This document shows, one piece after another, positions 10,941 to 21,012 of a DNA stretch of 64,000 nt. The stretch spans positions 119,201,547-119,265,546 of the forward strand of contig CM051455.1 of the NCBI GenBank assembly GCA_028274465.1. Reading direction: 5' to 3'. The DNA comes from Plantago ovata. Its lineage: Eukaryota; Streptophyta; Magnoliopsida; Lamiales; Plantaginaceae. Position 1 is the stretch's first letter. Every line of letters starts with the position of its first letter. The translations under genes and the position numbers were made by a program. The notes beneath the pieces were generated by a model, which saw only the letters and a program-made list of their open reading frames with translations, ran no database searches and was not told the origin of the DNA.

Positions 10941-11650
10941 AACTCCCCAAACCAAAACTTTGCTTGTCCTCAAGCAACAAACTATCCTAAATGCAACACA
11001 AAAGGAGTCTCATGCCAAGTAAAGTCAACTAATCTATTGAATCTACCAAATGCTTATGAACGAAACCAAATGAGCATGACATGCAAGTAGGTTGAAGAAT
11101 GCTTCGATTGCGAATATACACATTCTCATGTGCACTTGGTTAAACAAAGGAGTCTCTCGTAACATCTTCTACCTGGACCTGGTCAGTGACGACACAATGA
11201 TGCATGTTATCATACTACAATTGCCCTGTGCCTATGAAACCGAGGGCTTACTACTGCTCACCAAGTGAGACTTTTCCTCAAGAGAGGGCGAACCAATATT
11301 GGCTCTCATCAAACGAAGGAGGGTTCCCTTAGAAGATAACACTCCCTTATTCTACCCAGACTCTCAAGAATGAGCCTCTTTCAACCACTTCTTGAATAGC
11401 AAGACGAGGGTGGTCAAGAACAGGCCTTGGACAAAGGCGACACGAAACGAAAGATAGAATTTACAACTCGATAACTTCACAATAACAAATATTTACATGA
11501 CACTTGACACTACGAGACTGCTTTTGGCTTGCAACGACCCTTCTTTTGATTTTGGGTCTTATTCTTTATTTTCTTTCTTCTTTTTTTTTTATATTTCCTT
11601 TTCTCTTTTTCTTTTCTCTTTTCTTTTCTCTGCTTTTCTTTTTCTCTTTC

Positions 11651-11654
<4 letters not shown>

Positions 11655-11696
<42 letters not shown>
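11655..11696. repeat. (TA)n microsatellite
   Basis: About 21 uninterrupted TA units follow a roughly 90-bp T/C-rich run. A simple repeat within the Gyp1 3' region. Confidence 0.95.
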
Positions 11697-11699
<3 letters not shown>

Positions 11700-11731
11700 C
11701 AAGCAGCAGTACTAAGTGTCAAAAACACCTC

Positions 11732-11949
11732 CCCAAACCTATTCGAAAGAATAGGTTTGAGCACAAAGACGAAAAAGAAAAAGGAAAGACTCTTTTACAA
11801 AGACACCTCCCCAAACCTATTCGAAAGAATAGGTTGGGACACAAAACAAAAAGAAAAGGAAAAAGGAAACTTTACAACGACTCAAAGACGAAAGACAAGA
11901 TCAACGAAGCAACCCCCTCCCCAAACCTATTCGATAGAATAGGTTTGAT
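11732..11949 (-). repeat. Three hairpin copies fused to PPT-like tracts
   Basis: Three units near 11732-11758, 11808-11835 and 11922-11947 on the plus strand carry CTCCCCAAACCTATTC, a 4-base loop (GAAA, GAAA, GATA), then GAATAGGTT(T). Each forms a stem of about 9-10 bp. Read on the element's own strand, each hairpin runs into GGTTTGGGGAGG, which matches the probable PPT beside the LTR. Function unknown. Confidence 0.75.
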
Positions 11950-12630
11950 ACAAGGAATCGCACACCTCACACTACCTCCTTCCTAGGCATTTGGCAATCT
12001 CAAATCGAGGTGAAGAACTTGTCGCCTCTTACGTACATAATTACATGGGTTACAACCATAGACTCAAACGTGCATCATTTCATAAGGCCATCGTGAACCG
12101 CAGCAGAAGAAACACCACTCAAGGTGATGTCGAGACTACTAAGCTTAACTAGTGCACATGCGAATGTGACAAACCAAGCGAGACAAGCATCAAACTACTT
12201 GCACAGTGATGCAACATATGATCAATGGTCATAAACACTTAGTCTACTCAATAAAAAAGTTCAAAAGACTTGGCAATAAACTCCACACACAACAACATGC
12301 AACAACTAATCTAGGGATGATATGCATGCAAAATTTGACAAAACACGATAAATCACATGAGCTTGAGTAAAATCAGGCATGTACGAACCACACAAGCATA
12401 TAGCACTGAAAAACCAATACCCCCTCCCCAAACCTAAACTTTTGTTCGTCCTCGAGCAAAGAAAAGTTGAATGAAAAGGAAAAATTGGATTGAAAGTACA
12501 CTTCCCTGAGATAAAGGTTCGTGTCCAATCTCCTATATATGAGTAGTACCTGAAAGGACTCAAGAAACAAGTGAAAACGGGTGCGCAAAGGTGAGAAGAA
12601 TGGAAAAATGAGGAAAATCTGGGTACAGGG

Positions 12631-12790
12631 TCCAGGCGGACCGCTTGGCGGTAGCCAACCGCCAAGCGGTTCGCTTGGCAAGCAGGGCGCTTGGGAGGCT
12701 CCAGGCGCTCCGCTTGAATTTCCAGGAAGTTGCAAAACTTTCTGGAATTTCAAGCGGACCGCTTGGCCCTTCCAAGCGCTTCGCTTGGCT
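12631..12790 (-). repeat. Palindrome cluster in Gyp1 internal region
   Basis: Several short inverted repeats of the type GCGGACCGCTTGGC, CCAAGCGGTTCGCTTGG and CCAAGCGCTTCGCTTGG, like those in the Gyp1 LTRs. Overlapping open frames on both strands (K/R/S/A/W-rich) are translations of the repeat and not genes. Confidence 0.8.
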
Positions 12791-13042
12791 CCGTTTCCAT
12801 ATTTTCGATGTTTTTCCTATCTTAATCACCTGAGGCACCAAGACAAAAACTAGACTAAACTAATCACGACAAAAGGCACACAGGCCACAACTACAAAAGC
12901 AAATAAAAAAGTACAAGAGTCATAAGTCTAAACATCATACAACCAAATCGAAATAGAGTTTCAACCAACAATAGTAAACAAGCCCAAATAACAATAATAT
13001 ACAAATACTACCGATAAATGTGGCCTCTGTCGGCTGGTGTCT

Positions 13043-13921
13043 CTAGGAGGAGGAGTCGTAGGGGGTGTTGGGAAAGGTACTCCCACTACCACCGGTCTGA
13101 TCATGGAAAGGGTACCCCGGAATTCGGCGAGCTAGGGAATCATGGCGGTTCATCATCTCCTCCTGGTGGGCTCTCCAACGCCTAGTGTCCTCTGCACGGG
13201 CGGCTTCCCAATGCTGATCTACACGCCCTTGGTAATCATCCCAACGCTGCTCCTCCATCACACGGAAGTCCTCCCACCTCTTGACTTCGCGCTCCTCAAA
13301 TCCCCGAAATTGCTCGGTAAGCTGGGTCGACTGAGCCTCCAACATGGTGGTCTGGAACCTACCAAACTGATCGACCAAGATCTGGTTGAACCCCGAGAAG
13401 TCGAAGCTTCCTTGTCCGGCCGTAGGTGGAGGTGGAGGAGGTGTCACATGGCGCGTAACTCTTGGTTGCATGGGTTCTCCTTGCTGAGTGCACCAAGTCC
13501 CGTACATCTCATTGTACGTATCAATGTTGATGGATTTCTTTGGCTTCTTGTCTAGTACGAGGTCGGGAACTCCGGCCTCCTTGCACATGCCCGTGATCAA
13601 GTTACCAAAGGCAAGCTTCCGGTTTGCATTACGGCGGCGCTTGAATTCCTCGAAGATGACGATGCCAGGAGTGAGAGGCAAATCATGCAAGAGAGCATAG
13701 ACTAGGACTCCGTAATAGGACTGAACCTCGGAATCATGTGTGCTAGGAATCAGATTGGCTTGAACAAACTTCAACATCATCCTTGCCTCGAATGTGAGAT
13801 CGTTGTGGCACAAAATCCGGGGTGGTTCATCAGGCAATTCAAAATCTTCCACGGTAATGCCATTCAGTACCTCCATGGGGTAATGATCAGACTCCCGGGA
13901 CATAGAGCTCCGCGGGATCAA
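13043..13921 (-). pseudogene. Gyp1 Transposase_32-like protein, C-terminal part
   Basis: A 292-codon frame continues the protein begun at 14360 after a frame change near 13890-13920. It contains FEARMMLKFVQANLIPSTHD and SYYGVLVYALLHDLPLTPG, in separate blocks, which resemble the central region of the plant-transposon protein family. A proline run (TPPPPPPTAGQ) and a charged, probably helical C-terminus rich in R/W/E (VKRWEDFRVMEEQRWDDYQG) follow. No catalytic motif is recognised. The role in retrotransposition is unknown. The ATG of this frame is probably not the real start. Confidence 0.7.
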
Positions 13922-14360
13922 ATCTCTCGTTGGATGCAGGCTGGCGGTTTGGATCCCGCGCCAGTGGCCTATCCAATCGCATAATGAAGCTAGTAATGCT
14001 CAAAGGAGTAAACTCGACCCCAACACCGCGGACGGGAATCTCACCGGTCCGTTCATTGTAATCCGTGAAGGCAATGTAGAAGTCCTCCACTATCGATTGG
14101 TCCCAATTAGTCATGACCTCGCCATAGTACTTCCAGCCTCGCTCAGTAATGAGCTTGTTGAGCTCTCTGGCACCATCCAACTCGCTCTCACCAGCCGTGA
14201 AGCGAATGCTCCTCTTAGAAATGTACGTGTGCTTGTGGGAATGGAAACTCGCTTCGAATTGCCTTGCCCTCCCTGATTGGCGATACTCGCCGGGTGTGGC
14301 CGCTTGTTGGGCACTCGAGGTCCCTTCTCCCCTTGATCTCTTGGTTCTTCTTGATGCCAT
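13887..14360 (-). pseudogene. Gyp1 Transposase_32-like protein, N-terminal part
   Basis: Likely start at ATG 14360 (MASRRTKRSRGEGTSSAQQ), because the upstream 11 residues of the longer frame look incidental. The basic, NLS-like N-terminus is followed by SIVEDFYIAFTD, then IPVRGVGVEFTPLSITSFI, the pattern of plant Transposase_32 proteins (acidic EFY motif, then V-RG-x-V-F-P). The frame stops at 13887 and the protein continues in an overlapping frame (13043-13921), so the gene is frameshifted. It lies downstream of gag-protease on the same strand, separated by the solo LTR insertion. Confidence 0.72.
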
Positions 14361-14393
14361 TGTACCTAGAATAATCTTATTAGATAACTTCAA

Positions 14394-14653
14394 GAGACAA
14401 TGAGACTTAGACTCTTACACTACTACCTAACAATCTACTTCTACTCTAAGACAAGTATACGTTCTTCGTTTAAAACAAGTCATAACGCAACAAGTCGACT
14501 CTTAGACGTCAAAACTCACTCATGTGTTCTTTTTAACGAGTTTGAAGGCTTGCTAAAATTCAAACATAGCGAATCGAGAAGCTTTTACACTTCGTTACGA
14601 TTAGCTTATTCGAATCAAACCAAGCAAACAAACTCGCCATTAGAACTACCCAA
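14394..14653 (-). other. Gyp1 internal sequence, nothing recognised
   Basis: AT-rich spacer between the Transposase_32-like gene and the solo LTR. No coding frame, repeat or structured motif stands out. Confidence 0.6.
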
Positions 14654-14658
14654 CCAAT

Positions 14659-15934
14659 TGATGAATGTGTATTTTACACTTTCATTCGAGTCTTTTTCAC
14701 CTATTTTAGTTATCCTCTATGTTAATTTAGCTATATTTTAGTACGTTTTATTAGAATAGTGTCACGTTTCCCTTTAGATTTTATTTTACAGGTTTTGGTT
14801 GAAATTCGGAGATTTCGGGGCAATTATATTGAAGTCTACAAGGAATTGGTGTTCCAGAAGCCTATTTGGAGTATCTGAAGGTTTCCGGATAGGATTTGGA
14901 GTCTAGGGGCCGAATCTGGAGGTTAGAAGGCTACTAGAAGTCATAAACCGAGTCCGAAAAGGTGAAGAAATCCAAATCCGCGTCGAAAAACGCGGAAATT
15001 CCGCGAAATACTGGGGGGCGAACCGCCGGAATCAGGGGGCGAACCGCCCCAGAGTTATTTCGGGCCTATATATAGAGCTCAAGTTTTTCTCCGAAAATCA
15101 TATCTTTCCAAGCCTACTTTCTCACCTCTCTCTATAGTTTTAGGTAGGAACTTCCCGGGGCCTGTCCTGGGAGTTCCATAGCTTAGGGGATACTTTTTCA
15201 TAGAAGATTGGAGCGCGTAGGAACGCAATCATCCGGAGATTGACAACCTTCGGTAACTTTGTATCTTACAGTTTTTATCTACTTATTTTATTCTTCTTTC
15301 AATATGTTTTCTTCTATGATTGCTATTGATTGCATGCCTATTATGAGTAGCTAAATTTATCGTTGGTGGTAGTATGTGAATTCTTAGCGAGGGAAAATAA
15401 TCATGCTAATGGCTATATCGCGCATTATACTCCGTGTCATTGCTTTATTTCGTTGATCAGTTGCAACCAAAATTCTCGTATGTTGTATTGATAATTATGC
15501 ACACTTGGACACTTGTCGACCAATCAGACCAATTATCTTCGTAGTGTTGAATAATTACGGAACACAATAGGACGTTAGTTGTTGACAAGTCAGACCCATA
15601 TTATCTTCGTAGTGCTTAATACTTGCAACAGGACACAAGATTGATTCAAAGATCTCTATGCAAGACCGAAGAATTTATGCATGATTATCGACCCATTATG
15701 TTAAGAAGGACCATACTATCACCAATCTCCATTATCTGCTTGAAAACCCCTATTGCTTTCTATCTGCTGTTTTATATTCTTAATTAGATTTGATAAAGCT
15801 AGTATAGTCCTGAGAGAACGACACTCGAGTCATTCTACTACTACACTACTGTTTTCGTTGTAGTTGTGGATTGCCTTTGGCTAAATAACAAATATTATTT
15901 GCTGAATCGAGACCTGACAAATCTCCGTTCATCA
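14659..15934 (+). mobile_element. Solo LTR of the Gyp2 family inside Gyp1
   Basis: 1276 bp, TGATGAATGTG ... CGTTCATCA, reading opposite to Gyp1. It is flanked by the 5-bp duplication CCAAT (14654-14658, 15935-15939). It aligns with the reverse complement of the Gyp2 LTRs (21612-22882 and 27782-40323). A TATA box, CTATATATAG, lies at 15066-15075, directly downstream of two GGGGCGAACCGCC palindromes. No internal domain, PBS or PPT is present, so it formed by LTR-LTR recombination after insertion. Confidence 0.93.
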
Positions 15935-15939
15935 CCAAT

Positions 15940-16831
15940 CCTACACATTCTTATGCAATCACAACATCACCATAATCATAACATAACTCAAATTCAAGGC
16001 TAACAATCATCAAACAATTATATAGCAAAAATTCGAGCAATAGAGTTCACCATAAATCAAGAGAAGCAAAATTCGAATTTAGACATCACATCTAGTAAGA
16101 AACATGCTCAACAATCATCATCAAACTCTAATTCACCAATGCATAACACAATTGAAGCTAATTAAGATAAAATCCCAAATTCAAGAAAGTTAGGGTTCAT
16201 GAGAGGTACCTTTGATTCCTTGTTATGGATGCTTCAAACGTGAAATTTGATCGGTTTAGATGATAGAGGGGGTGATGGGCTTTGTAAAATGCTCAAGATT
16301 GCAAGAATTGATGGAGAATTGAGAGAGATTGAGATTTTGGGGGTGCAAAATCGGCAATGGAGGAAGAAAAACAAAGTGGGGAGCCTTGGCACTCAAGTGC
16401 CCCGCTTAGCTTTCTTAAGGAAAGCCAAGCAAAGCGCTTGGGCCGTCCCAAGCGAAGCGCTTGGCAAGCGGTCCGCTTGGGAACTGCGAAGCGCTCCACT
16501 TGGATTTCCAGTAAGAATTTTCATTCTTACTGGAAATTCAAGCGGACCGCTTGGGGGAGCCAAGCGCTCCGCTTAGATTTCCAGTAAGAATGGAATTCTT
16601 ACTGGAAATCCAAGCGGACCGCTTGGGCTTTCCAAGCGGTTCGCTTGGGACCTGAAGCTCCCAAATCCATTTTTTTTTTTCAACTTTGCTAAATTTTCAC
16701 CCCAAAAACCTTGTCTAAACAACGAAACAAAATTTAAACGTGCTTCTAATCTATATGCAAGTACCTACAACCTCGGGTTGCCTCCCGAGAAGCGCCTTCG
16801 TTTAAAAGTCGTTGGCTCGACTCATCTTAGC
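15940..16831 (-). other. Gyp1 internal sequence with palindrome cluster
   Basis: A non-coding spacer between the solo LTR and protease. The left half is AT-rich with nothing recognised. At about 16380-16655 it carries at least six short inverted repeats (CAAGCGGACCGCTTG, AAGCGAAGCGCTT) plus a longer one around 16505-16610 built from TTTCCAGTAAGAAT and its complement. Overlapping frames on both strands are by-products of the repeats. Confidence 0.75.
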
Positions 16832-17599
16832 TCATGCGGGATCAATTTCGCATCGGGTACTAGACATCCCCGTCCAAGTGCTCCTCAAAGCATCAAGTCC
16901 CTGCACATCTTGACGAACATAAAGAGGACCAAAGAATCCTACAAGTTCGTTAGTATCAACATAAGCACATGAATTAATTATGGCTCGCAACGTATGTTGT
17001 TTGCCATTTACCTCGAAGCTACATGTACGACGATACATGTCTATCACCATATGTACTTTGTTGATGAAGGCTCTACCCAAAAGAACCACATCCTTGAGCT
17101 TTGCGGAGGATGTAGGCATGACGATGAAGTTCGTCTTGACCTCTACACCGGCGACTCTTACCATTAGATTCTCGATCACACCCAGTGGCTTCTTCATAGA
17201 CCCGTCCGCCAATTGCACCATGCACTTCATTGGTCTTAAGCCAGTCCAACCCGATTCTTCGTACACGTTCAAAGGTATGACATTCGCACCCGCTCCCGTG
17301 TCTAGAGTTGCCACTATTCCATCCTTCTTACCCAAGACGATTTCCACATCAAAGCTCTCTTGGATAGGCACTTCCACCATATCCACCAACTCATCCTCAG
17401 ACGATGAGTTTTCATTCACTTCTTCCACTATCGCATCAGATTGTGCGACCACTTTCTCTTCCACAACCACCTTAGGAGTCTCAAGCTCCTCACTCACCTT
17501 GCAAGTTTCAGTTATCTTGCAACTTGGCACCTCAACTAGTGCATTGTCTCTCACAACCGTGATCTCCACGGGCAAATCAATCCCCACGGTTATGGCCAT
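16832..17599 (-). CDS. Gyp1 retroviral-type aspartic protease
   Basis: A 255-codon frame overlapping the gag end by a few bases in another frame, so expression probably needs frameshifting or re-initiation. The catalytic DTGAGANVIPLNVY sits near residue 100. Flap and second-half motifs follow (VQLADGSMKKPLG, FIVMPTSSAKLKDVVLLGRAFI). This is the single-domain retropepsin of Ty3/Gypsy Pol and cleaves the polyprotein. Translation stops before any reverse transcriptase: after FINKVHMVIDMYRRTCSFEV the protein ends in about 60 unrecognised residues. An intact-looking frame in an otherwise incomplete Pol. Confidence 0.85.
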   Translation of the reverse strand: MAITVGIDLPVEITVVRDNALVEVPSCKITETCKVSEELETPKVVVEEKVVAQSDAIVEEVNENSSSEDELVDMVEVPIQESFDVEIVLGKKDGIVATLDTGAGANVIPLNVYEESGWTGLRPMKCMVQLADGSMKKPLGVIENLMVRVAGVEVKTNFIVMPTSSAKLKDVVLLGRAFINKVHMVIDMYRRTCSFEVNGKQHTLRAIINSCAYVDTNELVGFFGPLYVRQDVQGLDALRSTWTGMSSTRCEIDPA

Positions 17600-19137
17600 A
17601 GCCTTCTCCGTGTTTCGGGAAACTTCCCTTGCTCTCTACTAGCCCCCTGATCTATCAGCTCTTGCAACTTCTTATGGAGGTTGCTACTACTAGCCTCAAG
17701 CTTCTCAAAGCGTTGATTGTTAGTAGCCTCATTACGATAGTAATGCTCCATAAACTTATTTGTCTTCAACACAAGATCCTTGAGAGAAGAGACAAGAGGT
17801 GATGGAAGCACCCCTCCACCTTGTGGCCCCGAACTAGCAACCTGAGGTGGAGGTGTAGGATTAGAAGGCGGTGCTCCTTCATACCAATTGTTCCCATAGC
17901 TGAGACGACTTCTATCTTGATTAGGCCCATAGGCATTTTGATCCGGGTTATGAAGATAACCACGGTTGCCCTTATTCTGGTACCCACCTCGGGGTCCACG
18001 GTTTTGTGGCCTCATATTGCCATAACCTTTCCCGTAGTTCACATCTCCAACTACTTGTTCTCCCTCAGCAGCATACACTTCTTGACGGACATCGTTCGTG
18101 ATATATTGCTCTCTAGCAAATTCAGAACGGCATAAATAGGTCGGGTGCCCATAGTTCTTGCACACACCACAAACTTCCATAGAAGGAGAATGAACGCTTT
18201 GCCTCAAAGCTTGCTTCACTTCATGGGAGAACCCATCGAAGGCATTTTGTTCCACTACTACCTTGGCCTCACCTCTTTGCTCCTTTTGGAGTACACGAGC
18301 CCTCACATTCCGGTTTTGGAAATTCCGGTACATCATGTCCAGCTTCACTTGAGCTTGAGAAGGAAGCAACTCCCCCATACTACCTCCACAAATACTATCC
18401 ACCTGAGACTGAATCTCGGGATGTAAATCATTGTAAAAGAATTGGAGAAGCTGACCTTTATCATACCCGTGATGTGGGGATCGATGATGCAACCCCATGA
18501 ATCGATCATAGGCCTCGTGGAAAGGCTCATCGTACCTCTGCTCGAAGGAGCTAATTTGGCTCTTCATAGCCATTGTCTTGGAAGCGGGGCAGTAACGCTC
18601 CATGAACTTGTAAAAACATTGATCCCATGTTGTCAAAGACCCGGCCTCCAAAGTATTAAGCCAAGCCTTTGCACGATCACCTAGCCCCATAGAAAAGACC
18701 TTCTTACGGAGATCATCATCCGTAACACCAGCCCCTGGTCGCCCAAGATGGAGAACAAAATTCTCGAGCTCATTCAAGTACCCAATCACGTCCTCATTAG
18801 CCATCCCATAGAATTTGGGAAGTTGTTGGAACATGTGATTCTTGATCTCCAAGTTCCTTGTGGCATCATTGAGGACAATTGCTGGTCGTCTAGCCCCAAC
18901 CGTAGACTTAGTAAGTGTACGTATAGGTCTCTCCGCCATTTCACCTTCAAAGTAAACAGATTCAGGTATTGGCTCCAAAAGATAAGAAGAAGACTCTTCT
19001 CGAATATCAGAAGTGGAAGCTCTAGATGCTACTCCTTCAAATTCGAGATTCAAATTCCTCCTTCTCCTTTGAAACAAACGATCCATCTTGTCTACAAAAG
19101 GTTCAGTAATAGGTCCACCCGTTCGGGTTCTAGGCAT
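17590..19137 (-). CDS. Gyp1 Gag (Athila-like)
   Basis: The chosen start is the ATG at 19137 (MPRTRTGGPITEPF), because the Gyp2 Gag begins equivalently (MPHTRSAGTP); 36 extra upstream codons are hydrophobic and leader-derived. About 515 residues. The retrotransposon-gag core includes RAKAWLNTLEAGSLTTWDQC, FMERYCPASKT, YDRFMGLHHRSPHHGYDKG and LQFFYNDLHPEIQSQVDS in separate blocks. A CCHC knuckle (VCGVCKNYGHPTYLC) follows, then a G/N/Q-rich segment and a C-terminal helix (LQELIDQGASREQ). It would form the particle and bind RNA. The frame is open throughout, so this Gag could be made and might be used in trans. Confidence 0.88.
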   Translation of the reverse strand: MPRTRTGGPITEPFVDKMDRLFQRRRRNLNLEFEGVASRASTSDIREESSSYLLEPIPESVYFEGEMAERPIRTLTKSTVGARRPAIVLNDATRNLEIKNHMFQQLPKFYGMANEDVIGYLNELENFVLHLGRPGAGVTDDDLRKKVFSMGLGDRAKAWLNTLEAGSLTTWDQCFYKFMERYCPASKTMAMKSQISSFEQRYDEPFHEAYDRFMGLHHRSPHHGYDKGQLLQFFYNDLHPEIQSQVDSICGGSMGELLPSQAQVKLDMMYRNFQNRNVRARVLQKEQRGEAKVVVEQNAFDGFSHEVKQALRQSVHSPSMEVCGVCKNYGHPTYLCRSEFAREQYITNDVRQEVYAAEGEQVVGDVNYGKGYGNMRPQNRGPRGGYQNKGNRGYLHNPDQNAYGPNQDRSRLSYGNNWYEGAPPSNPTPPPQVASSGPQGGGVLPSPLVSSLKDLVLKTNKFMEHYYRNEATNNQRFEKLEASSSNLHKKLQELIDQGASREQGKFPETRRRLWP

Positions 19138-19260
19138 GCACTCACCTGAAATACAAGATAGTGAGCATCTCAAGCAAAAAGAAACAAAAACAGAAATGAG
19201 ACAAAGAAGAGATGCTGGCTGAAAAAACCAAAACAAAAACACCAACCAAAGGAGTTAAGT

Positions 19261-19277
19261 CCCCGGCAGCGGCGCCA
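19261..19277 (-). other. Gyp1 primer-binding site, tRNA-Asp type
   Basis: On the minus strand TGGCGCCGCTGCCGGGG lies 3 bases after the LTR. From general knowledge it is complementary to the 3' end of plant tRNA-Asp(GTC) with one mismatch, the primer used by Athila-type elements. The same site is at 27762-27778 in Gyp2. Confidence 0.85.
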
Positions 19278-19280
19278 AAT

Positions 19281-20644
19281 TGATGATGTCGTTTTTCACC
19301 AATTAAATTTGTTTAAAAGCCTAAGAACACTTATCACTACACAAACTAGAGTGCAATGGCAAGTTGTCCCCGAGTGTCGTTCTCTCGGGACCTAACGTGG
19401 CTTTGCTTGAGGTTTCTGCTAGTAATTTCAGTCAACGAGTTCAAATGTTTATAGAATCGTTTTCCTTGAACAAAGCAACGAGAAATCAGATGGTTGTAAT
19501 CAAGTTTGGAAAACGGTTGGTGGTAGAAATCAAATACACATGCATGGGTTACGAATATGCTCACAAGTTCAGTGCGTAAAACCTTCGATCAAGTCTGCTA
19601 AGCAACTCGTCTAGGTAAATTTCAAGACACACATCATAAAAGACCACTATCAATACTTTAGAGGTGCTTGTCACTAACACCATTTATCTAGCATGCTGCA
19701 AATCTCTAACATACAATCCTATAGCTTTCATTGACCAAGAGTTTTTCACTATACTCAATTCGAATATATTTTATAGGCAACTAAGAATCATATGAAGGAA
19801 TTTGCAGCAAGATTGAATCACAATCTCATGTAAGCATAAACATAACCCATAGCATGCATATTCTACATTCTACCACCAACACAAAAGATTTAGCTACTCA
19901 TATTCATCAACATAGACATCAATTCATATGAATAATAATCAGAATACATCATATCAAACTACAAGACAAGAGAGTGATACAAGTTACCACCAAAACGAAG
20001 CTACAGTTCAAAAGATATTCAATCAAAACCTTGAATCCCAATCTAAAATACAATGTAATCTAAGTTTCCTCTCAGTTTTGGGGCTTAGGAGCTCTCCAAA
20101 ACGAAGCTACAGTTCAAAAGATATTCAAAAAATGACCAAAGATCAGATCTAAGAAGGAAAATCAGAAAACGTAACCGCTGCCAAGCGGACCGCTTGGAGA
20201 AGCCAAGCGGAGCGCTTGGCAAGCGAAGCACTTTGGCACTCCAAGCGCTTCGCTTGGCTTCTGTGCCAAAGCTCCTGGAAAATGAAGCGGAGCGCTTCAC
20301 TATTCCAGGCGCTTAGCTTGGCTCCTGGGCAGATTTTTGTCTTCAAACTCAATCTCTTTGCCCTCGCATGGCCCTAGGGTGCCTTGGACTCATCCTTCTC
20401 AATGCTTATTGATGCTCAAACACTTACGAACAAGCCATGGAGATTGGGGAACTTCAACGGGGCCATCTTTTTCATCAAAAAGGCTCGTTTTAGCTCCAAA
20501 AATGCCGTTTCGTACCTATGTGCCTGAAAATGCAGAAAACACAAAACGTGACACTATTCTACAAAACTAACCAAAAAACAAGGCTAGAAGATAGCAAAAG
20601 AAGGTAAAAAAGACAAGATGAACGCGTCAAAAATACGTTCATCA
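19281..20644 (-). repeat. Gyp1 5' LTR
   Basis: 1364 bp, TGATGATGTCG ... GTTCATCA. It is the 5' LTR on the minus strand, next to the PBS. It carries the palindrome cluster at 20170-20330, with one more AAGCGGAGCGCTT unit than the left LTR. A short segment (ACGAAGCTACAGTTCAAAAG) occurs twice (near 19994 and 20100), which the left LTR lacks. Confidence 0.92.
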
Positions 20645-21012
20645 CTGAACAAGCAACTCATCAAGTTGCTGAAACCCCGCTTGCTGAAGGACCAGTTGCT
20701 GAGATAGCAATGGTTCCAGTTCCAGAAGTTCTGAGGAACTGTACTTGAACTTCAAAAGGACAACTTTGTCAAGAGTTGCTAAGTCCGTCAGCAACTGGCA
20801 AAGGTACAGGAGAATGGATTTCTCTGATCTTCACCTTCATCTTTCAAACGAGAAAAAGAGATCTTCTCTGCTGAAGCTCGAAACATTTGTCCACTCCATC
20901 CTTCCTGAAGAAATGTCATATTCTCAGCAAATGAGCTCGAATCTGATTGCTCAAATCAGAGAGAATATGAAGGAAAAATTCAAGAGTGCCTCTCCAGCTG
21001 AACAAGCTGTGA
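20645..21012 (+). pseudogene. SIRE-left ORF3, continuation after Gyp1
   Basis: It resumes at the duplicated CTGAA and matches 56534 onward in the right copy, then jumps at GAAGTT/CTGAGG (about 20735) to sequence matching 57397 onward. An internal deletion of about 780 bp removed the acidic, intron-bearing segment. The rest encodes LYLNFKRTTLSRVAKSVSNW and the following F/L-rich region. It ends at the S1 LTR boundary (21013), after which the SIRE body is missing. Confidence 0.85.

Larger units (their letters stand above)
10941..13042 (-). other. Gyp1 3' untranslated internal region
   Basis: No gene is seen in this 2.1 kb. Beside the LTR the minus strand reads GGTTTGGGGAGTT, the probable PPT. 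The motif CTCCCCAAACC recurs near 11729, 11806, 11915 and 12424. Also present are a pyrimidine run (about 11565-11654), a TA repeat, three hairpins and a palindrome cluster at 12631-12790. The open frames here are low-complexity or antisense by-products. Confidence 0.75.
9582..20644 (-). mobile_element. Gyp1: non-autonomous Athila-like Ty3/Gypsy element
   Basis: An 11,063-bp element with LTRs at 9582-10940 and 19281-20644, flanked by the 5-bp duplication CTGAA (9577-9581, 20645-20649). It lies in the minus orientation: the PBS is beside the right LTR (19261-19277) and the PPT-like GGTTTGGGGAG reads on the minus strand beside the left LTR. It encodes gag (17590-19137), protease (16832-17599) and a two-piece Transposase_32-like protein (13043-14360), but no reverse transcriptase or integrase is visible in any frame. 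Gag style and the tRNA-Asp primer site point to the Athila group. A solo LTR sits inside at 14659-15934. Confidence 0.93.

Noticed and set aside
14149-14403. Frames antisense to the Gyp1 Transposase_32-like gene
   Set aside because: Shadows of the coding strand; the minus-strand product has the recognisable motifs.
16293-16587. Several frames rich in A-K-R-L/S-A-W on both strands
   Set aside because: Products of the CCAAGCGGACCGCTTGG palindromes in Gyp1.
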